A stretch of DNA of 8,991 nt from Quisquiliibacterium sp. Its GTDB lineage: Bacteria; Pseudomonadota; Gammaproteobacteria; Burkholderiales; Burkholderiaceae_E. The stretch is from contig JAURMJ010000417.1 in the NCBI GenBank assembly GCA_030830765.1, positions 1 through 8,991 of the forward strand, in the 5' to 3' direction. The notes beneath the pieces are model-generated. The model was not told where the DNA came from, made no database searches, and was given only the letters and a program-made list of their open reading frames with translations. The position numbers and the translations under genes were made by a program. Below, piece after piece: positions 1 to 7,305 of the stretch (positions are counted from its first letter, which is position 1; every line of letters begins with the position of its first letter).

Positions 1-888
1 ACCTTCGGCCACCATCTGCTGGCCTATGTCGAAATGTTCGGTCGTGACGATGAGCGCCTGTCCGACTGTCGCCGGCGGGTTAATCGTCTGCCGCTCGGTG
101 CTGCGGCTCTGGCGGGGACGAGCTATCCGATCGATCGAGAGCGGGTTGCTCGCACCCTGGGCTTTGATGGCGTCTGCGCCAACTCGCTGGATGCCGTGTC
201 TGATCGCGACTTCGCGATTGAATTCGCCGCTTGCGCCAGCGTGCTGATGATGCACATCTCTCGCCTTTCAGAGGAACTGATCATCTGGATGTCCCCCCGC
301 GTCGGATTCATCGACCTGCCGGATCGCTTCTGCACAGGATCATCGATCATGCCGCAGAAAAAGAACCCTGACGTTCCCGAACTGGCGCGCGGCAAGACGG
401 GTCGCGTCTATGGCAGCCTGACCACGCTGTTGACGCTGATGAAAGCCCAGCCGCTGGCCTACAACAAGGACAATCAGGAAGACAAGGAGCCGCTCTTCGA
501 CACGGCCGACACAGTCTCCCAGACGCTTCGCATCTTCGCTGAGATGGTTGCCGGCATCCAGGTGCGCGCAGACAGAATGCGGATGGCGGCCGCCGAGGGG
601 TTCTCAACAGCGACCGACCTGGCCGACTACCTGGTCCGTAAGGGTCTGCCTTTCCGCGATGCCCACGAGGCGGTCGCGCTGGCAGTGCGCGAGGCGGCCA
701 GTCGAGGGATTGATCTGGCCGATCTCAGCCTGGATGAATTGCGCGCCTTCAGCCCGCTGGTCGAGAGCGATGTGACAGATGCCTTGACCCTGGATGGATC
801 AATCACGGCACGTGCACATATCGGCGGAACGGCCCCACAGCAGGTTCGTGCTGCGATCGCCCGGTACCGGGCCGCTCTTGCAGGTTGA
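1..888 (+). CDS. argH: argininosuccinate lyase, C-terminal part (5' end outside window)
   Basis: This enzyme cleaves argininosuccinate to arginine and fumarate, the last step of arginine synthesis, in the cytoplasm as a homotetramer. The frame is open from base 1 and ends at TGA 886-888, giving 295 visible residues; the family is about 460 residues, so roughly the first third is missing. The ATG at base 34 is internal, because the codons before it already read [11 protein letters not shown], which is typical ArgH sequence. The fumarase/aspartase superfamily signature [11 protein letters not shown] lies at fragment residues 113-123 and includes the mobile loop with the catalytic serine. Other typical ArgH blocks are [49 protein letters not shown] and [20 protein letters not shown]. 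The C-terminus ends normally and no frameshift is seen. It converges on lpdA with a 7-base gap; no regulatory region is visible because the 5' end is off the window. Confidence 0.97.
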   Translation, partial: TFGHHLLAYVEMFGRDDERLSDCRRRVNRLPLGAAALAGTSYPIDRERVARTLGFDGVCANSLDAVSDRDFAIEFAACASVLMMHISRLSEELIIWMSPRVGFIDLPDRFCTGSSIMPQKKNPDVPELARGKTGRVYGSLTTLLTLMKAQPLAYNKDNQEDKEPLFDTADTVSQTLRIFAEMVAGIQVRADRMRMAAAEGFSTATDLADYLVRKGLPFRDAHEAVALAVREAASRGIDLADLSLDELRAFSPLVESDVTDALTLDGSITARAHIGGTAPQQVRAAIARYRAALAG

Positions 889-895
889 CCTGGGT

Positions 896-2731
896 TCAGC
901 GCCCCTTTCGCGGCGGGGGCAGATCGGTACAGACGCCTTCGAAGACCTCCGCTGCCATCCCGATAGACTCTCCGAGCGTCGGATGCGGATGAATGGACTT
1001 GCCGATATCAGTGGGGTCGGCGCCCATTTCAATGGCCAGGACGATCTCCCCCAGCATGTCCCCGGCATGGGTCCCGACGATTCCCCCGCCGATAATCCGG
1101 TGAGTTTCCTCGTCGAAGATCAGTTTGGTGAAACCTTCATCACGCCCATTGGCAATCGCACGCCCCGAGGCCGCCCAGGGAAAGACTGACTTGCCAATCT
1201 TCAGCCCCTTGGCCTTTGCCTCATCTTCGGTGACCCCCACCCAGGCGACTTCCGGATCGGTATAGGCGACAGACGGAATCACCCGGGCATCAAAGTAGCT
1301 CTTGTGGCCGGCAGCAGCCTCGGCTGCAACATGCGCTTCATGAACTGCCTTGTGCGCCAGCATCGGCTGTCCGACCAGGTCCCCGATTGCAAAGATGTGC
1401 GGCACATTCGTCCGCATCTGCTTATCAACGGGGATGAATCCGCGGTCTGTCACTGCAACACCGGCCTGATCAGCACCGATCTTATTGCCGTTCGGGCTTC
1501 GCCCGACCGCGCTGAGCACCAGATCGTAGAGCTGGGGTTCAGCCGGCGCATTTTCACCTTCGAACCAGACTTTGATGCCTTCAGGGGTCGCCTCGGCCTT
1601 CACCGTCCGAGTCCGCAGCATGACATTGTCAAAGCGCTTTTCATTGAACTTCTGCCAAACCTTGACCAGATCACGGTCAGCGCCGGTCATCAACGTATCG
1701 AGCATCTCGACGACATCCAGACGCGCGCCCAGCGTGGAATACACGGTTCCCATTTCCAGACCGATGATGCCGCCACCAATCACCAGCATACGCTTGGGTT
1801 TTTGCCGCAGCTGCAGCGCGCCAGTGGAATCGACAATGCGTGGATCGTCCGGCAGGAACGGCAGCTTGACCGACTGACTGCCTGCGGCAATGATGGCTTT
1901 CTCGAATCGAATGATCTTCTTTTCGCCGGTCGGCTGCTGCCCTTCGCCACCAGTGAGTTCGATCTCGACATGATGGGCATCGATGAAGCGACCATAGCCT
2001 CGCACGACATCCACCTTGCGCGCCTTGGCCATACCAGCCAAGCCACCGGTCAGCTTGCCGACGACTTTGTCTTTCCAGTCACGCAGTTTGTCCAGATCGA
2101 TCTGCGGCTCAGCAAAAGAGATGCCATGGGCGGCCAGTGACCGGGTCTCATCGATCACTGCCGCCGTATGCAGCAAGGCCTTCGACGGGATGCAGCCAAC
2201 ATTCAGACAGACCCCGCCCAACGAGGCATAGCGCTCAATGAGTACAGTCTTCATGCCGAGGTCGGCACTACGAAATGCAGCCGAATAACCGCCTGGCCCG
2301 GCCCCCAGCACAAGCATCTCGCATTGCAGGTCAGCGGTTCCGGAAAAAGCCCCTGCAGCGATCGGCGCAGCCACTGCCGGGCTCTGGCTGGCCGGCGCCG
2401 AGGCTGCCGCAGGCGCAGAAGCCGCAGGTGCCGCAGTATTGGCCGGGCTTGCAGCCTGGGTTGTGGCCGCAGCAGCCGCTGAGAGAGCTCCCTGTTCCTC
2501 CAGCTCAAGCAGTACGCTGCCCTCGGAGACCTTGTCTCCGATCTTGATCCGCAGCGACTTCACAACACCCGCCGCCGCACTGGGAATCTCCATCGAGGCT
2601 TTATCGGACTCGACCGTGATCAGTGACTGATCGACTGCAATGGTGTCACCAGGCGAGACGAGCAGCTCAATGACCTCAACTTCCTTGAAGTCACCGATGT
2701 CCGGAACCTTTACTTCGATTGTCTGAGCCAT
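896..2731 (-). CDS. lpdA: dihydrolipoyl dehydrogenase (E3) with N-terminal lipoyl domain
   Basis: This is the E3 subunit of pyruvate dehydrogenase, a FAD flavoenzyme that reoxidises the dihydrolipoyl arm of E2 and reduces NAD+. It has 611 residues against about 475 for plain E3, because of an N-terminal lipoyl domain (about 1-78, lipoylation Lys44 in ESDKAS) and an Ala/Pro-rich linker (about 80-130). The E3 core follows: FAD-binding LGAGPGG at 142-148, redox disulfide C175/C180 in GGVCLNVGCIPSK, NAD-binding VIGGGIIGLE at 317-326, a second FAD contact at IFAIGD, and the dimer-interface His583/Glu588 pair in HPHPTLGES. The ATG at 2731 is supported by GGAGG seven bases upstream and by the match of [13 protein letters not shown] to the AceF start. 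It is the last gene of the operon, 14 bases after aceF. Its 3' end faces argH and no intrinsic terminator is evident. Because it lies in the ace operon it should serve pyruvate dehydrogenase; service to other 2-oxoacid complexes cannot be judged here. Confidence 0.97.
   Translation of the reverse strand: MAQTIEVKVPDIGDFKEVEVIELLVSPGDTIAVDQSLITVESDKASMEIPSAAAGVVKSLRIKIGDKVSEGSVLLELEEQGALSAAAAATTQAASPANTAAPAASAPAAASAPASQSPAVAAPIAAGAFSGTADLQCEMLVLGAGPGGYSAAFRSADLGMKTVLIERYASLGGVCLNVGCIPSKALLHTAAVIDETRSLAAHGISFAEPQIDLDKLRDWKDKVVGKLTGGLAGMAKARKVDVVRGYGRFIDAHHVEIELTGGEGQQPTGEKKIIRFEKAIIAAGSQSVKLPFLPDDPRIVDSTGALQLRQKPKRMLVIGGGIIGLEMGTVYSTLGARLDVVEMLDTLMTGADRDLVKVWQKFNEKRFDNVMLRTRTVKAEATPEGIKVWFEGENAPAEPQLYDLVLSAVGRSPNGNKIGADQAGVAVTDRGFIPVDKQMRTNVPHIFAIGDLVGQPMLAHKAVHEAHVAAEAAAGHKSYFDARVIPSVAYTDPEVAWVGVTEDEAKAKGLKIGKSVFPWAASGRAIANGRDEGFTKLIFDEETHRIIGGGIVGTHAGDMLGEIVLAIEMGADPTDIGKSIHPHPTLGESIGMAAEVFEGVCTDLPPPRKGR
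2498..2731 (-). repeat. lipoyl-domain coding repeat, copy in lpdA
   Basis: Codons 1-78 of lpdA encode a lipoyl domain that is 66/78 identical (counted by hand) to the start of AceF. The DNA is also similar: the first 90 or so bases align without gaps at roughly 80% identity. It is in direct orientation with the aceF copy at 3910-4143. The simplest reading is duplication of the E2 lipoyl domain onto E3. Confidence 0.85.
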
Positions 2732-2745
2732 TTGATTGCCTCCCG

Positions 2746-4143
2746 TCAGAGCATCGCGCGGCGGAAATCCGCCAGCAGCTGTGCGAGATAGGCATTGAAG
2801 CGGGCCGCAGCCGCGCCATCGATGACCCGATGATCCCAGGAAAGAGACAGTGGCAACATCAGACGAGGTGCAAACTGCTTGCCATCCCAGACCGGCTTGG
2901 TGGCCGAGCGGCAGACGCCCAGGATCGCCACTTCAGGTGCGTTGATGATCGGCGTAAAGTACGTGCCACCGATTCCGCCAAGGCTGGAAATCGAGAACGT
3001 TCCGCCCTGCATGTCGGCAGGACCGAGCTTGCCTTCGCGGGCTTTGGCAGACAGCTCACCCATCTCCTTGGCAATCTGAAAGATGCCTTTCTGATCGGCA
3101 TCCTTGATTACCGGCACGACCAATCCGTTGGGCGTGTCAGCCGCAAAGCCGATATGCCAGTAGTTCTTGTAAACCAAGGACTCGCCATCCAGCGAGGCGT
3201 TGAACTCAGGGAAGCGCTGCAGCGCCGAAACGCAGGCCTTGATCAGGAAGGCCAGCATTGTCACCTTCACACCACTCTTGGCATTCTCTGCATTGAGCTG
3301 AACCCGGAAGGCCTCAAGCTCAGTGATGTCCGCATCCTCGTGGTTCGTGACATGCGGAATCATCACCCAGTTGCGGTGCAGGTTGGCGCCCGAGATCTTC
3401 TTGATGCGTGACAGCGGCTTGCTTTCAACTGGCCCGAATTTGGCGAAATCAACGGTCGGCCAAGGAATCAGGCCCAGCTCAGCACCTGCCTGCCCGCCGG
3501 CGGTCCCTGAACCGGCGGCTGGCGTGCCGGCACTCCGGGCGAGCACACTCTTGACGAATGCCTGGACATCCTCCTGAAGAATGCGTTGCTTTGGACCTGT
3601 CCCGCGGACTATCGACAGATCCACTCCAAGTTCGCGCGCAAAGCGCCGGACCGAGGGGGAGGCATGTGCCTTGACGATGCCGGCGTTGTCGTTCGGATCA
3701 AAGGCGACCGGCGGCATACGGGGCGCTCCAGCTGCTTGCTGCGCAGCAGCGGTAGCGGCTTGTGCTCCCGAAGGCGAAGGGGCAGGTGCAGGCGCCTCAG
3801 CAACCGCGCTCGACGTGACTGAAGCACTCGCGACGGTCGATGCTGACGCAGCGACCGCTGGAGCCGGCTCCGCAGCAGGCGCTTTTGAAGACGTCGAGCC
3901 GTCCGCTGGCTCCAACTCGAGCAGCACACTGCCCTCGGAGACTTTGTCACCAAGCGACACCTTCAGCGTCTTGACGACCCCGGCCGCAGAACTTGGGATC
4001 TCCATCGAGGCCTTGTCGGATTCAACAGTGATGAGCGATTGCTCGGCTTCGATGGTGTCACCGGGCTTGACCAGCAGCTCAATGATCTCCACTTCCTTGA
4101 AATCGCCGATATCCGGCACCTTCACTTCAATCGTCTGGCTCAT
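2746..4143 (-). CDS. aceF: pyruvate dehydrogenase E2, dihydrolipoyllysine-residue acetyltransferase
   Basis: This is the structural core of the pyruvate dehydrogenase complex; it moves the acetyl group from the lipoyl arm to CoA. It has 465 residues: one lipoyl domain (about 1-78, lipoyl Lys44 in [10 protein letters not shown]), a long Ala/Pro/Ser linker (about 80-145), a peripheral subunit-binding domain (about 159-198, beginning [16 protein letters not shown]), a second short Gly/Ala linker (about 203-222), and the catalytic acyltransferase domain (about 235-465). The active-site motif is SWDHRVIDG, with His438 and Asp442. Escherichia coli AceF has three lipoyl domains; this one has a single domain, as in many other bacteria. 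The frame extends upstream to 4215, but that part overlaps aceE and is basic, non-family sequence. The start at 4143 is chosen because [13 protein letters not shown] is the normal lipoyl-domain start and a GAGG lies 8 bases upstream. It sits between aceE (10-base gap) and lpdA (14-base gap), so translation is probably coupled. Confidence 0.97.
   Translation of the reverse strand: MSQTIEVKVPDIGDFKEVEIIELLVKPGDTIEAEQSLITVESDKASMEIPSSAAGVVKTLKVSLGDKVSEGSVLLELEPADGSTSSKAPAAEPAPAVAASASTVASASVTSSAVAEAPAPAPSPSGAQAATAAAQQAAGAPRMPPVAFDPNDNAGIVKAHASPSVRRFARELGVDLSIVRGTGPKQRILQEDVQAFVKSVLARSAGTPAAGSGTAGGQAGAELGLIPWPTVDFAKFGPVESKPLSRIKKISGANLHRNWVMIPHVTNHEDADITELEAFRVQLNAENAKSGVKVTMLAFLIKACVSALQRFPEFNASLDGESLVYKNYWHIGFAADTPNGLVVPVIKDADQKGIFQIAKEMGELSAKAREGKLGPADMQGGTFSISSLGGIGGTYFTPIINAPEVAILGVCRSATKPVWDGKQFAPRLMLPLSLSWDHRVIDGAAAARFNAYLAQLLADFRRAML
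3910..4143 (-). repeat. lipoyl-domain coding repeat, copy in aceF
   Basis: Codons 1-78 of aceF are the partner of the repeat at 2498-2731. The stretches [30 protein letters not shown] and [14 protein letters not shown] are the same in both proteins. Differences cluster at residues 32-34 and 59-64, outside the lipoylated Lys44 turn. Confidence 0.85.
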
Positions 4144-4151
4144 CGCATGGG

Positions 4152-4155
4152 CCTC
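4152..4155 (-). promoter_or_regulatory. Shine-Dalgarno of aceF overlapping the aceE stop codon
   Basis: On the minus strand GAGG lies 8 bases before the aceF ATG (4143-4141) and overlaps the aceE stop TGA (4156-4154). It supports 4143 as the aceF start over the longer open frame, and suggests that ribosomes finishing aceE start aceF. Confidence 0.6.
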
Positions 4156-6862
4156 AAGCAGTCTGCGGGTTGATCTTGTCGGGATTAATCCCGTATTTCT
4201 TGATCGCCTTGGCAACGTCCTTCATCGGAATCGAGCCCTCGTCGGCAAGCGCCTTGAGCGCAGCAAGAACGACGAAATGCCGGTTCACTTCGAAGTATTC
4301 GCGCAGCTTCGAGCGGAAATCAGAACGCCCGAACCCATCGGTTCCCAGCACACGATAGTCACGCCCCTTGGGCAGATAGGGGCGGATCTGTTCGGCATAC
4401 AGCTTCATGTAGTCAGTCGAAGCGATCACCGGTCCGGCATTGGACTCCAGCATCTGTGAGACATACGGCACGCTGACCTTGCCGGTTGGGTGCAGTAAGT
4501 TGTGGCGTTCGCAATCCATGCCATCGCGACGCAGTTCAGTGAAGCTTGTGACGCTCCAGACATCGGCGCCAATGCCCCAATCCTTCTCCAGTAGCTCGGC
4601 CGCCGCCTGAACCTCGCGAAGAATCACACCGGACCCGAGCAACTGCACGCGCTGCTTATTCGTCTGCCCACGACGCAGCAGGTACATGCCCCGAATGATG
4701 CCGTCCTCGTCCCCTTCCGTCAGACCCGGGTGTGGATAGTTTTCGTTCATGACGGTGAGGTAATAAAAGACGTTCTCCTGCTTTTCGACCATGCGTTTGA
4801 GGCCATGATGAATGATCACGGCAAGCTCATGGGCGTAGGTCGGATCGTAGGAGACGCAGTTCGGGATGGTTGCCGACATGATGTGGCTGTGCCCATCCTG
4901 ATGCTGCAATCCTTCGCCGTTCAGCGTGGTCCGGCCAGCAGTTGCGCCGAGCAGGAATCCGCGCGCCTGCATGTCGCCAGCAGCCCAGGCCAGATCACCA
5001 ATGCGCTGAAACCCGAACATCGAGTAGTAGATATAGAAAGGAATCATCACGCGGTTGTTCGTCGAGTACGACGTCGCCGCGGCAATCCAGGAGCTGAATG
5101 CGCCGGCCTCGTTGATTCCTTCCTCGAGAATCTGCCCTTTGGCATCTTCGCGGTAATACATCACCTGATCCTTGTCGATCGGCGTGTACTTTTGCCCCTC
5201 CGGCGCGTAGATCCCAAGCTGGCGGAACATTCCCTCCATGCCGAAGGTACGCGCTTCGTCAGGCACGATCGGCACCACGCGCGAGCCGATCTCCTTGTCT
5301 CTTATCAACGCAGTCAGCACCCGCACGAATGCCTGAGTCGTGGAGATCTCCCTGCCCTCAGAAGTCGGCTCAAGCATGGCCTTCAGCGCCGTCAGCTCGG
5401 GGACCGTCAGCTGCTCATCAGCGGTGCGGCGCCGCTGTGGCAGAGAGCCGCCCAGCGCCTTGCGCCGCTCGAGCATGTATTGCAGCTCGGGAGAATCTTC
5501 ACTGGGTCGGAAGAACGGTACCTCCTCGAGCTGATCGTCCGGGATCGGGATCGCAAAGCGGTCACGGAATTCGCGGATCGTCTCGACCTCCAGCTTCTTG
5601 AGCTGGTGCGTCGGATTCTTTGCCTGACCGGCTGCACCAAGACCATACCCCTTCACCGTCTTGGCCAGGATCACCGTGGGCTGCCCCTTGTGTTTGACCG
5701 CTGCAGAAAATGCCGCATACACCTTGTGCGGATCATGCCCCCCGCGGTTCAAGCGCCAGATATCCTCGTCGGTCATCCGCGAGACCATTTCGAGCAGCTT
5801 CGGATGCTTACCGAAGAAGTGCTTTCGAACGAAAGCACCATCATTACCCTTGTAGGCCTGGTACTCGCCGTCGACCGTCTCTTCCATTACGCGACGCAGG
5901 ATCCCTTCCACATCGCGTGCAAGCAGCGGATCCCAGTAGGAGCCCCAAAGCAGCTTGATGACATTCCAGCCGGCACCCCGGAAATCCCCTTCGAGCTCCT
6001 GAATAATCTTGCCGTTGCCGCGCACCGGACCATCCAGTCGCTGAAGATTGCAATTGACGATGAACACCAGGTTGTCGAGCTTTTCGCGAGCGGCCAGGCC
6101 AATCGCACCGAGCGACTCTGGCTCATCCATCTCGCCGTCACCGCAAAAGACCCAGACCTTGCGGTTCGAGGTATCGGCGATGCCGCGCGCATGCAGATAC
6201 TTCAGAAAGCGAGCCTGATAGATGGCCATCAACGGTCCAAGGCCCATCGAGACCGTCGGAAACTGCCAGAAATCCGGCATCAGCTTCGGATGCGGATAGG
6301 ACGATAACCCCTCGCCATCCACTTCCTGACGGAACCGGTCGAGCCTGGCCTCGTCGAAGCGCCCCTCTAGAAAGGCCCGGCCATAGATACCCGGGGCCGA
6401 ATGCCCTTGGAAATAAACCAGATCGCCGCCATGCCCCTCATGAGGCGCATGCCAGAAGTGGTTCATTCCGGCGCCGATCATCGTTGCGCTCGAGGCGAAG
6501 GATGCGATATGCCCACCCAGATCACCGCCATCAGCCGGATTCTGGCGATTGGCACGAACTACCATCGCCATCGCGTTCCAGCGCACGTATGAGCGAATCC
6601 GCTCCTCGTACTCAGGGTTGCCAGGCGAGGTTTCCTCAAGGTGAGCAGGAATTGTGTTGACGTAGGCCGTGTGAGGCGAAAAAGGAATGTAGGCCCCTGA
6701 GCGGCGAGCTTTCTCGACCATTGTCTCGAGGAGAAAGTGTGCGCGTTCGGGACCTTCCCGATCAATGACAGCTTCTAGAGCCTCAAGCCATTCCTGGGTT
6801 TCCAACGGATCGATATCGCTGGGGTCATTGGCCGCCGAAAGTTGGTGAGGTACCGCTGACAT
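4154..6862 (-). CDS. aceE: pyruvate dehydrogenase E1 component, homodimeric type
   Basis: This thiamin-diphosphate-dependent enzyme decarboxylates pyruvate and reductively acetylates the lipoyl group of AceF; it is the entry and usually rate-limiting step of the complex. It has 902 residues, close to the 887 of Escherichia coli AceE. The N-terminal region ([11 protein letters not shown]...RAHFLLE) is the part known in the family to bind E2. The thiamin diphosphate/Mg motif runs from [10 protein letters not shown] (about 241-250) to NCNLQ (270-274). A histidine in KNPTHQ (about His419) matches the active-site loop histidine of the family, and GINEAGA (about 582-588) carries the conserved cofactor-contacting glutamate. 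[16 protein letters not shown] and [17 protein letters not shown] are strongly conserved family blocks. The ATG at 6862 has AGGAGA five bases upstream and gives the usual MSAV start. It is first in the operon, read from the promoter at 6915-6943. No PdhR-type site was seen. The stop overlaps the Shine-Dalgarno sequence of aceF. Confidence 0.98.
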   Translation of the reverse strand: MSAVPHQLSAANDPSDIDPLETQEWLEALEAVIDREGPERAHFLLETMVEKARRSGAYIPFSPHTAYVNTIPAHLEETSPGNPEYEERIRSYVRWNAMAMVVRANRQNPADGGDLGGHIASFASSATMIGAGMNHFWHAPHEGHGGDLVYFQGHSAPGIYGRAFLEGRFDEARLDRFRQEVDGEGLSSYPHPKLMPDFWQFPTVSMGLGPLMAIYQARFLKYLHARGIADTSNRKVWVFCGDGEMDEPESLGAIGLAAREKLDNLVFIVNCNLQRLDGPVRGNGKIIQELEGDFRGAGWNVIKLLWGSYWDPLLARDVEGILRRVMEETVDGEYQAYKGNDGAFVRKHFFGKHPKLLEMVSRMTDEDIWRLNRGGHDPHKVYAAFSAAVKHKGQPTVILAKTVKGYGLGAAGQAKNPTHQLKKLEVETIREFRDRFAIPIPDDQLEEVPFFRPSEDSPELQYMLERRKALGGSLPQRRRTADEQLTVPELTALKAMLEPTSEGREISTTQAFVRVLTALIRDKEIGSRVVPIVPDEARTFGMEGMFRQLGIYAPEGQKYTPIDKDQVMYYREDAKGQILEEGINEAGAFSSWIAAATSYSTNNRVMIPFYIYYSMFGFQRIGDLAWAAGDMQARGFLLGATAGRTTLNGEGLQHQDGHSHIMSATIPNCVSYDPTYAHELAVIIHHGLKRMVEKQENVFYYLTVMNENYPHPGLTEGDEDGIIRGMYLLRRGQTNKQRVQLLGSGVILREVQAAAELLEKDWGIGADVWSVTSFTELRRDGMDCERHNLLHPTGKVSVPYVSQMLESNAGPVIASTDYMKLYAEQIRPYLPKGRDYRVLGTDGFGRSDFRSKLREYFEVNRHFVVLAALKALADEGSIPMKDVAKAIKKYGINPDKINPQTA

Positions 6863-6914
6863 GCGAGTCTCCTGCAGTCGTGATCGGAAAAAATAGATTG
6901 GTACTTATTGCGGA

Positions 6915-6943
6915 ATTCTAGAAGACGCGTATGTGCAGCACAA
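6915..6943 (-). promoter_or_regulatory. probable sigma-70 promoter of the aceE-aceF-lpdA operon, with overlapping palindrome
   Basis: On the minus strand, TTGTGC (6943-6938, 3 of 6 to the -35 consensus) and TAGAAT (6920-6915, 5 of 6 to the -10 consensus) are separated by 17 bases. Transcription would start near 6908, giving a leader of about 45 bases ending in a good Shine-Dalgarno. Directly upstream of the -35 is an A/T run (GAAAAATTTTC) that could act as an UP element. The perfect palindrome TGTGC-N-GCACA at 6932-6942 overlaps the -35 box and part of the spacer, and a further TGTGC lies at 6959-6963. This is a plausible operator, but I do not know its regulator. The promoter is inferred by pattern only. 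Confidence 0.5.
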
Positions 6944-7067
6944 GAAAATTTTTCGTCGTGTGCAATTTGTTTTCGTATTATGGTATCTTACGCTGACCAT
7001 CTCGTACCGAAAACGAGCACTCTGCCGATGCGCCTGCCGGATCCCGGTTCAATCCAAGGTCCGTGAA

Positions 7068-7095
7068 TTGCACTTAAAAAAATTCATGCTATATT
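7068..7095 (+). promoter_or_regulatory. promoter of tRNA-Arg
   Basis: TTGCAC (7068-7073) and TATATT (7090-7095) are spaced by 16 bases and sit 17 bases upstream of the tRNA, giving an expected start near 7102 and a leader of about 10 bases. The bases after the -10 box (CGCGTGC) are GC-rich, as in stable-RNA promoters under stringent control. No clear UP element is seen upstream of the -35. Confidence 0.65.
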
Positions 7096-7111
7096 CGCGT
7101 GCTCTGTCTGC

Positions 7112-7188
7112 GCGCCCGTAGCTCAGTTGGATAGAGTACCTGGCTACGAACCAGGGGGTCGTGGGTTCGAATCCTGCCGGGCGCGCCA
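7112..7188 (+). tRNA. tRNA-Arg (anticodon ACG)
   Basis: This is a 77-base cloverleaf with the CCA encoded. The acceptor stem GCGCCCG (7112-7118) pairs fully with CGGGCGC (7178-7184); the discriminator is G7185 and CCA is 7186-7188. The D stem is GCTC/GAGT. The anticodon stem CCTGG/CCAGG (7139-7143/7151-7155) encloses loop CTACGAA, with anticodon ACG at 7146-7148. The variable loop is GGGTC. The T arm is GTGGG-TTCGAAT-CCTGC. In bacteria the wobble A of this tRNA is normally deaminated to inosine by TadA, so it reads CGU, CGC and CGA. The T stem has two adjacent G-U wobbles (7162-7176 and 7163-7175). It has its own promoter and terminator, and no second tRNA follows. Confidence 0.97.
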
Positions 7189-7196
7189 AAAAACAT

Positions 7197-7226
7197 AAGG
7201 GGTTAGCTTTTGCTATCCCTTTTTTT
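7197..7226 (+). terminator. rho-independent terminator of tRNA-Arg, possibly bidirectional
   Basis: AAGGGGTTAGC (7197-7207) pairs with GCTATCCCTTT (7212-7222) around a TTTT loop, with one T-T mismatch and one G-T pair, and runs into a T stretch ending at 7226. It lies 8 bases after the CCA. On the opposite strand the same stem is followed, after three bases, by six Ts (the A run at 7188-7193), so it could also stop transcripts leaving the TRAP permease gene before they cross the tRNA. Confidence 0.8.
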
Positions 7227-7230
7227 ATTG

Positions 7231-7256
7231 ACCGTCTCCGGGCGACCGGAAACGGT
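7231..7256. other. hairpin in the tRNA-TRAP spacer
   Basis: ACCGT (7231-7235) pairs with ACGGT (7252-7256), and TCCGG (7237-7241) with CCGGA (7246-7250). The two stems are separated by one C-A mismatch, and the loop read on the plus strand is the GNRA tetraloop GCGA. No T run follows on either strand, so it is not a classical terminator. It lies 22 bases from the next hairpin, at 7271-7297. Confidence 0.55.
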
Positions 7257-7270
7257 TCATCAGCTTTCCA

Positions 7271-7297
7271 GTGGGCGGCCAGGACAGGCCGGCCCAC
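7271..7297 (-). other. hairpin just downstream of the TRAP permease stop
   Basis: GTGGGC (7271-7276) pairs with GCCCAC (7292-7297), and GGCC (7277-7280) with GGCC (7287-7290). There is one bulged base (7291) and a six-base loop. On the minus strand it begins 8 bases after the TAA of the permease gene. With no T run it may protect the transcript 3' end rather than terminate it. The role is inferred. Confidence 0.5.
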
Positions 7298-7305
7298 AAA
7301 GCCCG

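Noticed and set aside
900..922. GCCCC/GGGGC stem at the 3' end of lpdA as a terminator
   Set aside because: It lies inside the coding sequence and no T run follows on either strand.
1304..2140. Open frame of 278 codons on the plus strand inside lpdA
   Set aside because: Antisense shadow of the E3 core; no family motif and no credible ribosome binding site.
4144..4215. Longer aceF start at 4215
   Set aside because: The extra 24 residues are basic, overlap aceE, do not resemble lipoyl domains, and the downstream ATG at 4143 has a Shine-Dalgarno and the normal family start.
3581..4459. Plus-strand frame of 292 codons spanning the aceE/aceF junction
   Set aside because: It mirrors the Ala-rich linker and lipoyl domain of aceF and then the 3' end of aceE, so it is a composition artefact.
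4730..6307. Long open frame (525 codons) on the plus strand inside aceE
   Set aside because: It is fully antisense to strongly conserved AceE sequence, its translation is rich in Arg/His/Leu without recognisable motifs, and such stop-free antisense frames are usual in GC-rich genes.
7001..7017. CTCGT...ACGAG inverted repeat in the divergent promoter region
   Set aside because: Only five base pairs with a seven-base loop, far from both predicted promoters; expected by chance.
7031..7061. CCCGGTTCAATCC resembling a tRNA T arm, a possible tRNA remnant
   Set aside because: The flanking bases do not form a T stem and no acceptor stem or anticodon arm can be drawn around it.
7112..7188. tRNA-Arg as an attachment site of an integrated element
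   Set aside because: No repeat of the tRNA 3' end, no integrase and no shift in composition were seen in the window.
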